Source: Candidatus Vogelbacteria bacterium
Lineage (GTDB): Bacteria > Patescibacteriota > Minisyncoccia > Phycocordibacterales > XYD1-FULL-46-19
NCBI GenBank assembly: GCA_026395035.1
Contig: JAPLZN010000081.1
Location: 1 to 12,151, forward strand
DNA: 12,151 bases
Direction: 5' to 3'
Positions 1-7,388 of the stretch are shown here, in pieces (position 1 is the first letter of the stretch; every line of letters begins with the position of its first letter). The position numbers and the translations under genes are program-made. The notes beneath the pieces are model-generated. The model did no database searches and was not told where the DNA came from. It was given only the letters and a program-made list of their open reading frames with translations.

Positions 1-1
1 A

Positions 2-115
2 ACATCTGCGCTGTTAGGGATGATGGCAATCCTGTATAAGCCAGTAAAGATGAGCGATTATATCCGGGCAATAGTTAAAAAATTATCATTTAAAAAATTC
101 GGTCGAATTGATTAA
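2..115 (+). CDS. C-terminal end of a possible response-regulator (REC) protein, 5' truncated by the window
   Basis: An open frame enters from the left edge (first full codon at base 2), gives 37 residues and ends at TAA 113-115. The segment reads like the end of a CheY-type receiver domain. A hydrophobic stretch is followed by YKPVKMSDYI, in which the Lys-Pro pair resembles the conserved Lys-Pro after beta-5, and then by a short amphipathic helix. With so little sequence the family is a guess. It lies 18 bp upstream of the recombinase on the same strand, so it may belong to the same integrated element. Confidence 0.45.
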   Translation, partial: TSALLGMMAILYKPVKMSDYIRAIVKKLSFKKFGRID

Positions 116-133
116 ACTTAAATAAATACAATT

Positions 134-1759
134 ATGAACTACAAATACGCTGCCTACCTAAGAAAATCTAGCGAGAGCAGGGAACGTCAAGCCCTATCAA
201 TAAAGTCGCAAAAAGCAGAAATACTTAGAGAGTTTCCCAATATTGATGTCATCGAGTGGATCAGTGAAGAAAAAAGCGCATTTAAGCCATATAAGCGTCC
301 TAAATTTGATCAGATGATGAAAAGTATTTACAAGGGTAAAATTGAAGGTATCCTTGCCTGGCACCCGGATCGGCTGTCCCGTAATGAAATTGACGCCGGT
401 ACCTTCACCTACGCGGTTAGAATAGGGGCAATCAAAGATCTAAAGTTCGTAAGTTACAACTTCTTCAATTCACCGGAAGGTATAAAGCAGCTTCAAAACT
501 CTCTCACTGATTCACAATACTCTTCCGCCAAACTTAGCATTGATGTCAAACGCGGGCTAACCGAAAAACTCAAAATGGGCCGCATGCCAACCGTCGCGCC
601 GATTGGCTATCTGAACACAAAGTTAGCCACCAGGGGAGAAAATAAAATCATTGTGGATCCCAAGAGGTTCAAGATTGTCCGACAGATGTGGGACCTGATG
701 ATTGCTGGAAATCACAGCGCGCAACAGATCAGAGATATTGCCACAGAGAAATGGGGCTTACTGACGCAGAAAAAGAAAAAGATCGGCGGGCGACCGATTG
801 GGTATACCAGCGTCTACAATTTGTTTTCCAACATTTTTTACACTGGTCAATTTACCTACCACGGACAATTATACCAAGGCGATCATGAGCCAATGATCAC
901 GATGGCAGAATACGATCTGGTCCAGAGACGATTAGGAGAACATGGCACTCCCCGTCCCAAAACACACAGCTTTGCCTATGGCTGTGGCACTTTTAAGTGT
1001 GGCGAATGCTACTACCCGATTATCAGCATTGAGAAGATTAAGTACATCAAAACCGAGAACCTGACTAGGGTCTATAATTTGTATTATTGCGGTAATACCG
1101 GCAAAGTTGTCTCCTGCGGACAACACAAGCACCTAAACGAGATCGAGCTGGAAAAACAGCTCAAAGTCGAACTCTTTAAATACACGATTGATCCAGAATT
1201 CCTTCATTGGGCGCTGGAAGTAATGAAAGACAACAATGTCGCCGAAGTAGTAACGGAAAAAGATATCAAAGAAAGCGTGATTAAAACAATAGAGAGCAAG
1301 CAGGGAGAACTGAATAAACTGATCCAGATGGCTATGAAAGGATTTATTTCTGACGAGGAATTCAAATCGTCTCGAGCCGAACTTGACGTGATAATCCACA
1401 GTCTAAAAAGCCAGCTCAAAATTACAGAGAGCGACAAAGAACAAGACCTGACGGAATTAACCGAGAAGGCCTTCGTTTATTCCACCTATGCCTTGATTGC
1501 GCTCCAAAATGGCGACAAACAGACTAGAAAAGAGGTCGTCAAAAGCCTGGGCTTGAACCGGACGATAAAAGACAAAAAACTCAATGTTGTAGCCTTCGAA
1601 TGGTATGACGCAATCAGAAAAGGCTACTTTAATATAAAAGAAATTCTGGCTCGTATTGAACCAGAATTCTCTTGTAAACAAAGGAGTATTTATGATTTTC
1701 CTACCCTCTGTTCAATATTGCGCGGGCGATGGGTGTTGAGCCCACGACCTCTGTCGTGA
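134..1759 (+). CDS. Large serine recombinase (site-specific integrase/resolvase family)
   Basis: This is a 541-residue large serine recombinase, predicted to cut and rejoin DNA at att sites through a phosphoserine link. Seen in order: an N-terminal resolvase domain with the YxRxS signature (Y8, R10, S12, with S12 the likely nucleophile) and a DRLSRN motif near residue 80; a recombinase DNA-binding domain around 150-270; a zinc-ribbon segment with C289/C292 and C319/C328; and a charged coiled-coil region around 375-440. The length is normal for the family. ATG at 134 follows an AT-rich leader without a clear Shine-Dalgarno site. The last 12 codons (from 1721) are the antisense of the tRNA-Asp gene, so the C-terminus was probably created or altered by integration at that tRNA. 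The mobile element presumably lies to the left. Function is secure at family level; the att site is inferred. Confidence 0.93.
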   Translation: MNYKYAAYLRKSSESRERQALSIKSQKAEILREFPNIDVIEWISEEKSAFKPYKRPKFDQMMKSIYKGKIEGILAWHPDRLSRNEIDAGTFTYAVRIGAIKDLKFVSYNFFNSPEGIKQLQNSLTDSQYSSAKLSIDVKRGLTEKLKMGRMPTVAPIGYLNTKLATRGENKIIVDPKRFKIVRQMWDLMIAGNHSAQQIRDIATEKWGLLTQKKKKIGGRPIGYTSVYNLFSNIFYTGQFTYHGQLYQGDHEPMITMAEYDLVQRRLGEHGTPRPKTHSFAYGCGTFKCGECYYPIISIEKIKYIKTENLTRVYNLYYCGNTGKVVSCGQHKHLNEIELEKQLKVELFKYTIDPEFLHWALEVMKDNNVAEVVTEKDIKESVIKTIESKQGELNKLIQMAMKGFISDEEFKSSRAELDVIIHSLKSQLKITESDKEQDLTELTEKAFVYSTYALIALQNGDKQTRKEVVKSLGLNRTIKDKKLNVVAFEWYDAIRKGYFNIKEILARIEPEFSCKQRSIYDFPTLCSILRGRWVLSPRPLS

Positions 1760-1792
1760 CAGGACAGTGCTCTACCGTTGAGCTACGCCCGC
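1721..1792 (-). tRNA. tRNA-Asp (GTC)
   Basis: The minus strand folds into a complete cloverleaf: acceptor GCGGGCG/CGCCCGC, D-arm GCTC/GAGC with GG in the loop, anticodon arm CTGTC-CTGTCAC-GACAG (anticodon GTC), five-base variable loop, and a T-arm with stem GTGGG/CCCAT. CCA is not encoded. The T-loop is CTCAACA, with C instead of the near-universal T54. The tRNA 3' end faces the serine recombinase, whose stop codon lies inside the gene. This is the geometry of a tRNA attachment site. It lies 42 bp downstream of tRNA-Met and is probably co-transcribed with it. Confidence 0.93.
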
Positions 1793-1834
1793 AACTGTTG
1801 TATTCTACACGATTTAGGACCTTTTTCAATCCTG

Positions 1835-1908
1835 TGCCGAGGGTGGGGATCGAACCCACATACTCCACTTTATGAGTGTGGCGCTAGAACCAATTCAGCT
1901 ACCCCGGC
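1835..1908 (-). tRNA. tRNA-Met (CAT), elongator or Ile-lysidine type
   Basis: The minus strand gives acceptor GCCGGGG/CCTCGGC with one G-T pair, D-arm GCTG/TAGC, anticodon loop CTCATAA (anticodon CAT), variable loop AGTAT, T-arm GTGGG-TTCGATC-CCCAC and discriminator A. CCA is not encoded. The last pair of the anticodon stem is an A-A mismatch. The fully paired acceptor rules out the initiator, which is found at 7271-7341. Elongator Met and Ile2 (CAT modified to lysidine) cannot be separated by eye. The 3' end of the upstream HTH gene overlaps the first 39 bases of this tRNA. Confidence 0.9.
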
Positions 1909-2574
1909 ATCTATTTGTTTCTTTATTGCCTTAATCAGTCCCTGAACCCGATATCGCAAGTTAGTGCCACACCGCACCTTCAAATGCATAACCCCAAAAT
2001 ACGAGTCATAATTTTCATAAACCTTCTTTTGAACTGTCCTAACAAAATATGGCTTTCTTAGCTGAGCCAAAGGCAATTGTAGCAGATTAGCCCAAAATTT
2101 CAACACTTTTTTGACTCTTGGTCGATGCATCTCATTTATCGATAGGCAGAGGACCAAATCTTCCGCTCGAACATCCACAACCTTAACCAGCCAATAATAC
2201 ATCAATTTAATCATATCCGGATCAGAATTGATTATCGTGAAGACCCCCTCTGTCTTTCTTCCTTCGGCCCAGTATAAAGCAGCCCCGACAAGCAACAGAT
2301 CCCTATTTGACATTAATCCAACCTCTCCTTCTCCTAATTGGTCATAATGACAAATATTGTCTAACTTCTTTTGATGGTTAGCTTGCGCTCCAATGATTCT
2401 CCCTTTTACTGAACGGTTTTTTAAATTTTCTTTTTGATATAGAGATAACGAAACTTCGCGACACCAGAGACTAACTGTGCCTTTTGTCACCTCTAATTTA
2501 TCCGCTATCGATTTCAAGCTTAGACCGGTTCTTCTCATCTTCAAAGCCAATAACCTTTTTTCGAACTTAGCCAT
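1870..2574 (-). CDS. HTH-domain protein of a family frequent in CPR genomes, function unknown
   Basis: The 234-residue protein begins with a helix-turn-helix of the resolvase/MerR-like kind (about residues 8-42, with SIADKLEVTKGTVSLWC as the likely second and recognition helices). A basic linker follows, then a conserved C-terminal region (about 90-215) containing GAALYWAEG and a SINEMHRPR segment. I recognise this architecture from CPR genomes, where it is often listed only as an HTH or LAGLIDADG-like protein; a nuclease activity is not shown. Its promoter and start codon lie in a perfect palindrome, suggesting autoregulation. The last 12 codons lie inside tRNA-Met on the same strand and the TAA stop sits in the anticodon loop, so the C-terminus is probably not native. 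It may be a gene that landed in front of the tRNA. Confidence 0.78.
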   Translation of the reverse strand: MAKFEKRLLALKMRRTGLSLKSIADKLEVTKGTVSLWCREVSLSLYQKENLKNRSVKGRIIGAQANHQKKLDNICHYDQLGEGEVGLMSNRDLLLVGAALYWAEGRKTEGVFTIINSDPDMIKLMYYWLVKVVDVRAEDLVLCLSINEMHRPRVKKVLKFWANLLQLPLAQLRKPYFVRTVQKKVYENYDSYFGVMHLKVRCGTNLRYRVQGLIKAIKKQIDAGVAELVLAPHS

Positions 2575-2613
2575 AATACAATATATTGTATTATGGCATG
2601 AGTTCTATTTCAA
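2571..2613 (-). promoter_or_regulatory. Promoter with a perfect 26-bp palindrome over the start codon of the HTH gene
   Basis: On the minus strand a -35 box TTGAAA (2608-2613), a 17-bp spacer and a -10 box TACAAT (2585-2590) fit a sigma-70 promoter well. The ATG is only 10 bases after the -10 box, so the transcript would be leaderless or nearly so. Bases 2571-2596 form a perfect inverted repeat (arms CCATAATACAATA) covering both the -10 box and the start codon. A dimeric repressor bound there, probably the HTH protein itself, would block transcription. Confidence 0.6.
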
Positions 2614-2627
2614 GTGGATAACTTTTC

Positions 2628-4859
2628 CTAGACTATCCTCTTCCGCTTCAACAACAGTGAATTGGTCACTACCGATACCGATGACGAAGCCATCGCCACT
2701 GAAGCCAGAATCGGCGAGAGGAGCCAGCCAAAAAATGGATAAAGAACCCCCATCGCGACGGGAATCAAAATTACATTATAGCCAAACGCCCAGAATAAGT
2801 TTTGTTTGATTGTCCGCATCGTCTGTTTGGACAACTTAATTGCCGCCGCCACCGAGCGAATATCTTTGTTTACCAGCGTGATATCGGCCGCTTCAATCGC
2901 CACATCCGTTCCCGAGCCCATCGCAATCCCGACCAGGGCCGCCGCCAAGGCCGGCGCGTCATTGATGCCATCCCCCACCATCGCCACTTTTTTCCCTTGC
3001 CGTTCCAGCTCGCGTACCTTGCTTTCTTTTTCACCCGGCAGCACTTCCGCAAAGACATTTTTGATCCCCAATTTGCCCGCAATCGCCGCCGCCGTGCGTT
3101 TATTGTCCCCAGTCAACATATAGACATCAATGTCCATTTTTTCCAGCGCCCGGACCCCTTCCAGAGCGCTCTCCTTGACCGTATCGGCCACCGCCAAGAG
3201 CGCCAGCAATTGTCCACCACCCCCCAACAACATCACGGTCTTGCCGTCGCTTTCTAATTTTTCTATTTCGTCTTTCCGCGTCAACCAATCAATCCCCTCT
3301 CGTTCCAATAATTTTCGATTGCCAAATACATATAATTTTTCAGCAATTACCCCTTCCACCCCCTGCCCGGCCACCGCCTGAAACTTGACCACTGGTGATA
3401 AAATTAATTTTTGTTTGTCGGCCTCCGCCACGATCGCTTCTGCCAAGGAATGTTCCGAACCTTTTTCCAGCGCCGCCGCCAGCGCCAAAACTTTGTCTTC
3501 CGGCAACTCTCCGGTTACCACGATATCCGTCACTTCCGGCTTTCCCTTCGTCAGCGTACCGGTCTTGTCAAAGATTACGGCAGTTATTTTGTGCGCCAAT
3601 TCCAAACTCTCGGCGTCTTTAATCAAAATCCCATGCTCGGCCCCCTTGCCGGTACCCACCATAATCGCCGTCGGCGTCGCCAAGCCCATCGCGCACGGGC
3701 AGGCGATAATCAAAACAGCAATCGTGTTTAAGATCGCGTACAATAGGGCGCCCGGTCCACCAAAAACATACCAGCCAACAAAAGTGAACACAGCCAAGAT
3801 CATTACAATGGGCACAAAATAGGCCGACACCGTATCCGCCACCCGCTGGATCGGCGCTTTTGAGCCCTGAGCGTTTTCGACTAGTTTAATTATTTGCGCC
3901 AGCATCGTTTCGGACCCAACCTTCGTCGCCCGAAAAGTAAATGAGCCTGTTTTATTGATGGTCGCTCCTACCACCGTGTCACCCGACCACTTATCTGTCG
4001 GCAAGCTTTCGCCCGTCACCATTGATTCATCGACAGCCGATTCTCCGTCTTCTATTACCCCGTCAACGGGAATCTTTTCTCCCGGCCGAACCCGCACCAA
4101 ATCACCGATAATTACTTCCGCCAGCGGAATATCAATCTCCCGCCCGTCTCGCACCACCCGGGCCGTTTTGGCCTGCAAGCCGATGAGTTTCTTTATCGCT
4201 TCACCGGTGCCCGCTTTGGCTTTCGCCTCAAAGTATCGCCCCAGCAAAATTAAACCGATTACGAGTGTAGCCACATCAAAATAAGGCATCGGCTCGATCC
4301 CGGCTTTTTCTACCACCGCCGGCAGGGCCGTTACAAATACTGAATATAAGTAGGCGACCGTTGTGCCAAGCGCCACCAAGGTGTCCATGTTGGCGGTGCG
4401 ATGTTTGAGCGCCGGAATCGTGGCACGATAGAAAACCAGTCCGATCCAAAATTGTACCGGTGTGGCCAAAACCAACTGAAACCAGAAATTGCGAAATAAT
4501 TCGGGCGCCGTCTCCATTAAACCCGGAAAACTCCCCCAGAAGATTAGCCCGCCTAAAACTAAACTGATAAATACTTTACGGCGTAAACTTTTTAGCTCTT
4601 TTTGTTTAACCACTTTTTCTTCATCTTCTGACTTCAATTCCTCATTAATCAGCGCTTGATAGCCCGCGCCGGCCACCGCCGATTGGATCTGGTCGTCCGA
4701 GACCAGCGCCGAGTCATAGGCCACCGTCGCTTTATTGGTCGCCAAATTCACCGTCGCCGTTTTAATGCCGGGCACTTCTTTGAGCGATCGTTCAATTAGC
4801 CCCACGCAGGAAACGCAGTGCATGCCTTTAATCGGAAAAGTTTTTTTAATTTCTGACAT
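2628..4859 (-). CDS. copA: Copper-translocating P1B-type ATPase
   Basis: The 743-residue CopA/CtpV-type pump is predicted to export Cu(I) across the cell membrane using ATP. One N-terminal heavy-metal-associated domain carries GMHCVSC (C15, C18). Next come paired membrane helices, the actuator TGES (282-285), the transmembrane CPC metal site (387-389), the phosphorylation motif DKTGTLT (D431), a nucleotide-domain SEHS in place of the usual SEHP, and GDGIND (629-634). The C-terminal [12 protein letters not shown] is the usual class-IB-1 ending. ATG 4859 is chosen because it follows the cupredoxin stop by 4 bp; a longer in-frame start would add 21 residues overlapping that gene and lacks domain support. 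It is the last gene of the csoR operon, so copper-induced expression is expected. Confidence 0.97.
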   Translation of the reverse strand: MSEIKKTFPIKGMHCVSCVGLIERSLKEVPGIKTATVNLATNKATVAYDSALVSDDQIQSAVAGAGYQALINEELKSEDEEKVVKQKELKSLRRKVFISLVLGGLIFWGSFPGLMETAPELFRNFWFQLVLATPVQFWIGLVFYRATIPALKHRTANMDTLVALGTTVAYLYSVFVTALPAVVEKAGIEPMPYFDVATLVIGLILLGRYFEAKAKAGTGEAIKKLIGLQAKTARVVRDGREIDIPLAEVIIGDLVRVRPGEKIPVDGVIEDGESAVDESMVTGESLPTDKWSGDTVVGATINKTGSFTFRATKVGSETMLAQIIKLVENAQGSKAPIQRVADTVSAYFVPIVMILAVFTFVGWYVFGGPGALLYAILNTIAVLIIACPCAMGLATPTAIMVGTGKGAEHGILIKDAESLELAHKITAVIFDKTGTLTKGKPEVTDIVVTGELPEDKVLALAAALEKGSEHSLAEAIVAEADKQKLILSPVVKFQAVAGQGVEGVIAEKLYVFGNRKLLEREGIDWLTRKDEIEKLESDGKTVMLLGGGGQLLALLAVADTVKESALEGVRALEKMDIDVYMLTGDNKRTAAAIAGKLGIKNVFAEVLPGEKESKVRELERQGKKVAMVGDGINDAPALAAALVGIAMGSGTDVAIEAADITLVNKDIRSVAAAIKLSKQTMRTIKQNLFWAFGYNVILIPVAMGVLYPFFGWLLSPILASVAMASSSVSVVTNSLLLKRKRIV

Positions 4860-4863
4860 ATAT

Positions 4864-5220
4864 CTATTTAACGATAATTTTGCCATGAAACATCCCCATG
4901 CCACAGGAGTAAACATGTTCACCCGGGGTCTTCGGGGTAATCTCGATCGCCACTTTTTGATTAAGCGGTAGCGTTCGACGAATATTGAAGTCGCCCAAGA
5001 CCACTTCTTCCAAACAACTGCTCTCGTCCGTGCGCGTAAAATTCAAGACCGTTTTCCGGCCCACCGGAACAGTAATAATCTCCGGCGTATAACCGCCGGA
5101 AACCATAATCTCCACCTGCCCACTGTCTACCGCTACCGACCGGCTTTTCTTCATCAGGAAGAACCAGTAAATAAAAGCGACCAGGATGACTCCGACGATA
5201 ATTACAATGATATTGTCCAT
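4864..5220 (-). CDS. Membrane-anchored small cupredoxin-domain protein
   Basis: The 118-residue protein has one N-terminal membrane helix (about residues 4-24) and then an extracytoplasmic cupredoxin-like beta domain. Candidate copper ligands are the Cys in ESSCLEE and the C-terminal CGMGMFHGK cluster (Cys, Met, His). It is related to the C-terminal domain of the neighbouring fusion protein: both show a 'TP..PG' stretch followed by 'C.MG....GKI.VK'. It probably binds copper outside the membrane and hands it to or from the pump system. The start at 5220 puts the methionine directly before the membrane helix; a TTG nine codons earlier would lie in a palindromic repeat. The gene is 4 bp from copA. 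Confidence 0.85.
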   Translation of the reverse strand: MDNIIVIIVGVILVAFIYWFFLMKKSRSVAVDSGQVEIMVSGGYTPEIITVPVGRKTVLNFTRTDESSCLEEVVLGDFNIRRTLPLNQKVAIEITPKTPGEHVYSCGMGMFHGKIIVK

Positions 5221-5231
5221 ATGAATTAATA

Positions 5232-5255
5232 CTGGACCCCGGGTCAAGCCCGGGG
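5232..5255. repeat. REP-like half element inside the copper operon
   Basis: A 7-bp perfect hairpin, CCCCGGG-TCAAG-CCCGGGG (5237-5255), is preceded by CTGGA. The same loop and flank (CTGGA..CCGGG-TCAAG-CCCGG) occur in the right half of the element inside the reverse transcriptase gene (10365-10388). It lies between the fusion gene stop and the cupredoxin start. Confidence 0.75.
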
Positions 5256-5276
5256 CGCTCGATTATCATAGTCGTC

Positions 5277-6725
5277 CTACTCCTTGATAATCGGCGATTT
5301 GACAGTAATCTTCCCCCTAACCACCCCCATCGCGCAGGCGATATCATAGGTGCCAGGCCGCGTAGGGGTAAAGTCTAACGCCAAAGTCTTACCCTGTTCC
5401 AAATAAATCGGCGTATTGTACAGACCCGGAACCATAATTGTACTCATACAGCCCTGACCGTTTTCTTTTACTCCCACCAACAATCTTACCGGCTGACCAG
5501 CTTTGACCACAAAATTCTTCGGCGTAATATCTTGGGCCACCGAAACAAAAGTCGTCTTAATCACCTGCACGCCATCCACCAGATCGGCTGGCGTAGCATC
5601 GGTTGGAGCTGGTTCAGGGTCCTGATTGGCATACGAATTGAACAAGCTTTGGTAATCTTTATTATTCGACTGGGCAGATGACCAGTTGCTGGCGTAGCTT
5701 TTTAGTCCGGACAAAACATAGCCGTTGGACAGGGTAATAAAAGCAAAAACGATTACCACTAGACCGGTAAACTTGTAAAAATGCCGAGCGAATTTACCCT
5801 TGACCAAGGAAGTCAGGCCGCCCAGCGACAAGAGCCCCGGAGCCGTACCAAGGGCAAAAGCGCCCATAATGAGAGCGCCGGACCAGAAACTACCGGTACT
5901 CACGGCAAAAAGTTGCATCGCCTGAGTAAAACCGCAGGGAAGAAAGAAAGTTAGCGCGCCGGCAACAATTGCTCCCTTGTGGCTGTATTCACTCTGTACC
6001 CGACCGCTGATTCCCAAAAATCTGGCCAACGCCGGAGGAAGCGACAAGGAAAGACGCGACAGCCGGGGAAAAATCTCTATTAGCTGAAGCCCCAGTATCA
6101 GCATGACTAGTCCCACGAGCAAAGTTAAAAAACCAACCAATCCGCCAGTCAGGCTCAGGACGCTACCAAGCCAGCCGATCAATCCACCTAAAATAAAATA
6201 GGAAATGATCCGACCCAGGTTAAAAAATAAATGCGGACGAAATTTTTGCGTAACGCTAGCGTTCGGATGTTTTTCCGCGTGTCGGGCACTGACCGCCAAA
6301 AGCAAGCCGCCAACTACGGCCATACAAGTAGAAAAGCCAGCCGTAACACCCAACAAAACAACAACCGCCAAACTTTGCGGATTACCCGAGCCGATTTGAG
6401 CGATTGCGGCCAGCCAGCCAGTTTTAAGCAAAACAAAATAAAGCGCCACCAGGACAACAAAAGAAATCGCGAGCTCATGATAATCGGCACACTTTAACGA
6501 TATCCAGGGACGTTTATCGTCAACTCCGATGCTATAACCAGCCGCCCGGACTTTGGCCGCAATCTTTTCTTCACCCAATTCAACTTCGGAACGAATATCC
6601 GCCTCTTGCCGACGAAAATCCACGTGGACCGACCGCACCTCAGGCAATTCCTTGATCTTGTCTTCAATCAATAACGCGCAAGATTTGCAATGCATACCAC
6701 TAAGAGGAACTTTGGTAGTGATCAT
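5277..6725 (-). CDS. HMA - TauE/SafE-like membrane domain - cupredoxin fusion protein
   Basis: The 482-residue protein has three parts. Residues 1-65 form a heavy-metal-associated domain with GMHCKSC (C13, C16). About 75-345 form a polytopic membrane region of the DsbD-like/sulfite-exporter TauE-SafE type, with conserved GxxAGFSTC and FFLPCGFTQ segments each holding a cysteine. After a Ser/Pro/Asp-rich linker, about 390-475 form a cupredoxin-like domain with Cys in GQGCMS and a C-terminal CAMG. Such fusions are known next to copper genes; the domain order suggests capture, membrane passage and extracytoplasmic binding of copper, but transport is inferred. The ATG at 6725 is one base after the csoR stop; an alternative TTG at 6740 would overlap csoR. 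The C-terminal domain has MGVVRG where the small cupredoxin has MGMFHG, so one Met/His ligand pair is missing. Confidence 0.88.
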   Translation of the reverse strand: MITTKVPLSGMHCKSCALLIEDKIKELPEVRSVHVDFRRQEADIRSEVELGEEKIAAKVRAAGYSIGVDDKRPWISLKCADYHELAISFVVLVALYFVLLKTGWLAAIAQIGSGNPQSLAVVVLLGVTAGFSTCMAVVGGLLLAVSARHAEKHPNASVTQKFRPHLFFNLGRIISYFILGGLIGWLGSVLSLTGGLVGFLTLLVGLVMLILGLQLIEIFPRLSRLSLSLPPALARFLGISGRVQSEYSHKGAIVAGALTFFLPCGFTQAMQLFAVSTGSFWSGALIMGAFALGTAPGLLSLGGLTSLVKGKFARHFYKFTGLVVIVFAFITLSNGYVLSGLKSYASNWSSAQSNNKDYQSLFNSYANQDPEPAPTDATPADLVDGVQVIKTTFVSVAQDITPKNFVVKAGQPVRLLVGVKENGQGCMSTIMVPGLYNTPIYLEQGKTLALDFTPTRPGTYDIACAMGVVRGKITVKSPIIKE

Positions 6726-6726
6726 T

Positions 6727-6999
6727 TTATTTATTGGCAAATTTAGAGACTTTTAAAATCTCGTCAATCATCTGTTGTTTTTTGGTTTCACTGGCCGTCG
6801 ACATGGCATTCTTGAAGCAGGAATTCAGGTGACCCTCCATCAACATCTGGTGCGCCGATTTCAGCAAACCGATGACTGCTAAATTTTGCTGCATGATATC
6901 CACGCAATATTCCCCGTTTTGCAACATTTGCGTCAGTTTATTCAAATGACTGGACGCCTTCTTAAAGTTAAGCAAAATACTATCATTATTTTGAGCCAT
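6727..6999 (-). CDS. csoR: CsoR-family copper-sensing transcriptional repressor
   Basis: The 90-residue all-helical protein of the CsoR/RcnR (DUF156) family has the copper-binding triad C32 (in YCVDIMQQ), H57 (in EGHLN) and C61 (NSCF). The 25- and 4-residue spacings match CsoR. In the family, apo-CsoR binds the promoter and Cu(I) binding releases it. It is the first gene of a four-gene copper operon, with a promoter containing G/C-tract inverted repeats directly upstream, which fits autoregulation. The retained His points to Cu(I) sensing rather than to persulfide-sensing CstR, which lacks that His. Confidence 0.94.
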   Translation of the reverse strand: MAQNNDSILLNFKKASSHLNKLTQMLQNGEYCVDIMQQNLAVIGLLKSAHQMLMEGHLNSCFKNAMSTASETKKQQMIDEILKVSKFANK

Positions 7000-7014
7000 A
7001 TTTTTAGGTTAATT

Positions 7015-7056
7015 TATACCTCCACCTATGGTACAGGTATAGGGTGGGGAAGTCAA
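7015..7056 (-). promoter_or_regulatory. Promoter and probable CsoR operator of the copper operon
   Basis: Minus strand: -35 TTGACT (7051-7056), 17-bp spacer, -10 TACCAT (7028-7033). The spacer and -10 box are covered by inverted repeats: TATACCT (7015-7021) with AGGTATA (7035-7041), and a G/C-tract pair CCACC-TAT (7022-7029) with ATA-GGGTGG (7039-7047), imperfect by one base. G/C tracts flanking an AT-containing centre are typical of CsoR operators. No clear Shine-Dalgarno site precedes csoR. Confidence 0.65.
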
Positions 7057-7133
7057 GAAGCGCTACTGCGCCAATGTAAAATTAAAAATGAGAAATGTGA
7101 AATGAAACCACCCACCACAGCAAAACCATTTAT

Positions 7134-7161
7134 TTGCACTATGAGTATTTTAATGTATAAT
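7134..7161 (+). promoter_or_regulatory. Promoter for the initiator tRNA region
   Basis: A perfect -10 box TATAAT (7156-7161) lies 16 bp after a weak -35 TTGCAC (7134-7139). The start of transcription should fall near 7168, just before the damaged tRNA copy. The stretch 7057-7133 between this promoter and the copper operon promoter is A-rich with AAATG-type simple repeats, and I see no gene in it. Confidence 0.6.
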
Positions 7162-7174
7162 TTAGGCCTATTTG

Positions 7175-7250
7175 ATAGCGGGATAGAGGAGAGGTACCTC
7201 GCATGAGCGCAGCGAACGGTATGACTCATAACCTCCCTGGAGGTTGGGGT
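7175..7250 (+). pseudogene. Partial, interrupted copy of the initiator tRNA 5' half
   Basis: Bases 7175-7201 are identical to 7269-7295, the 5' end and D-arm of the initiator tRNA. The 5' anticodon strand GGAGG is replaced by a 23-base segment (7202-7224), then CTCATAACCTCC (7225-7236) again matches the anticodon loop and 3' stem (7301-7312). The T-arm and acceptor 3' strand are missing. GGAGG reappears directly downstream (7239-7243), where it can pair back with CCTCC. It cannot form a normal tRNA. Confidence 0.8.
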
Positions 7251-7270
7251 AAAAAAACATTAGTCTACAT

Positions 7271-7341
7271 AGCGGGATAGAGGAGAGGTACCTCGGGAGG
7301 CTCATAACCTCCAGACGCCGGTTCGATTCCGGCTCCCGCAA
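7271..7341 (+). tRNA. Initiator tRNA-fMet (CAT)
   Basis: The cloverleaf has an unpaired first position (A1 opposite A72), then GCGGGA/TCCCGC, D-arm GAGG/CCTC (A11-T24, as in bacterial initiators), anticodon arm GGAGG-CTCATAA-CCTCC, T-arm GCCGG-TTCGATT-CCGGC and discriminator A. The 1-72 mismatch identifies the initiator. The usual three G-C pairs next to the anticodon loop are AGG/CCT here, a known variant. CCA is not encoded (CAA follows). A strong terminator begins 7 bp later. Confidence 0.94.
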
Positions 7342-7348
7342 CAAAGTT

Positions 7349-7388
7349 ATATCTAAAAATCCCCTCTTGTGAGGGGATTTTTAGATAT
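7349..7388. terminator. Bidirectional intrinsic terminator
   Basis: A perfect 18-bp inverted repeat (7349-7366 with 7371-7388, loop TTGT) has a CCCCTC/GAGGGG core flanked by A and T runs on both sides. It can therefore end + transcripts of the tRNA and - transcripts of the convergent gene at 7381-7959, whose stop codon lies in the right arm. Confidence 0.92.

Noticed and set aside
4860..4922. Longer start for copA giving 21 extra residues
   Set aside because: It would overlap the cupredoxin gene by 59 bases; ATG 4859, 4 bp after that gene's stop, precedes the HMA domain normally.
6726..6740. TTG start for the HMA/TauE fusion gene
   Set aside because: It overlaps csoR. ATG 6725 lies one base after the csoR stop, which fits translational coupling.
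7168..7270. T-box riboswitch before the initiator tRNA
   Set aside because: The leader copies a tRNA rather than binding one. There is no T-box consensus and no anti-terminator/terminator pair before a synthetase or amino-acid gene.
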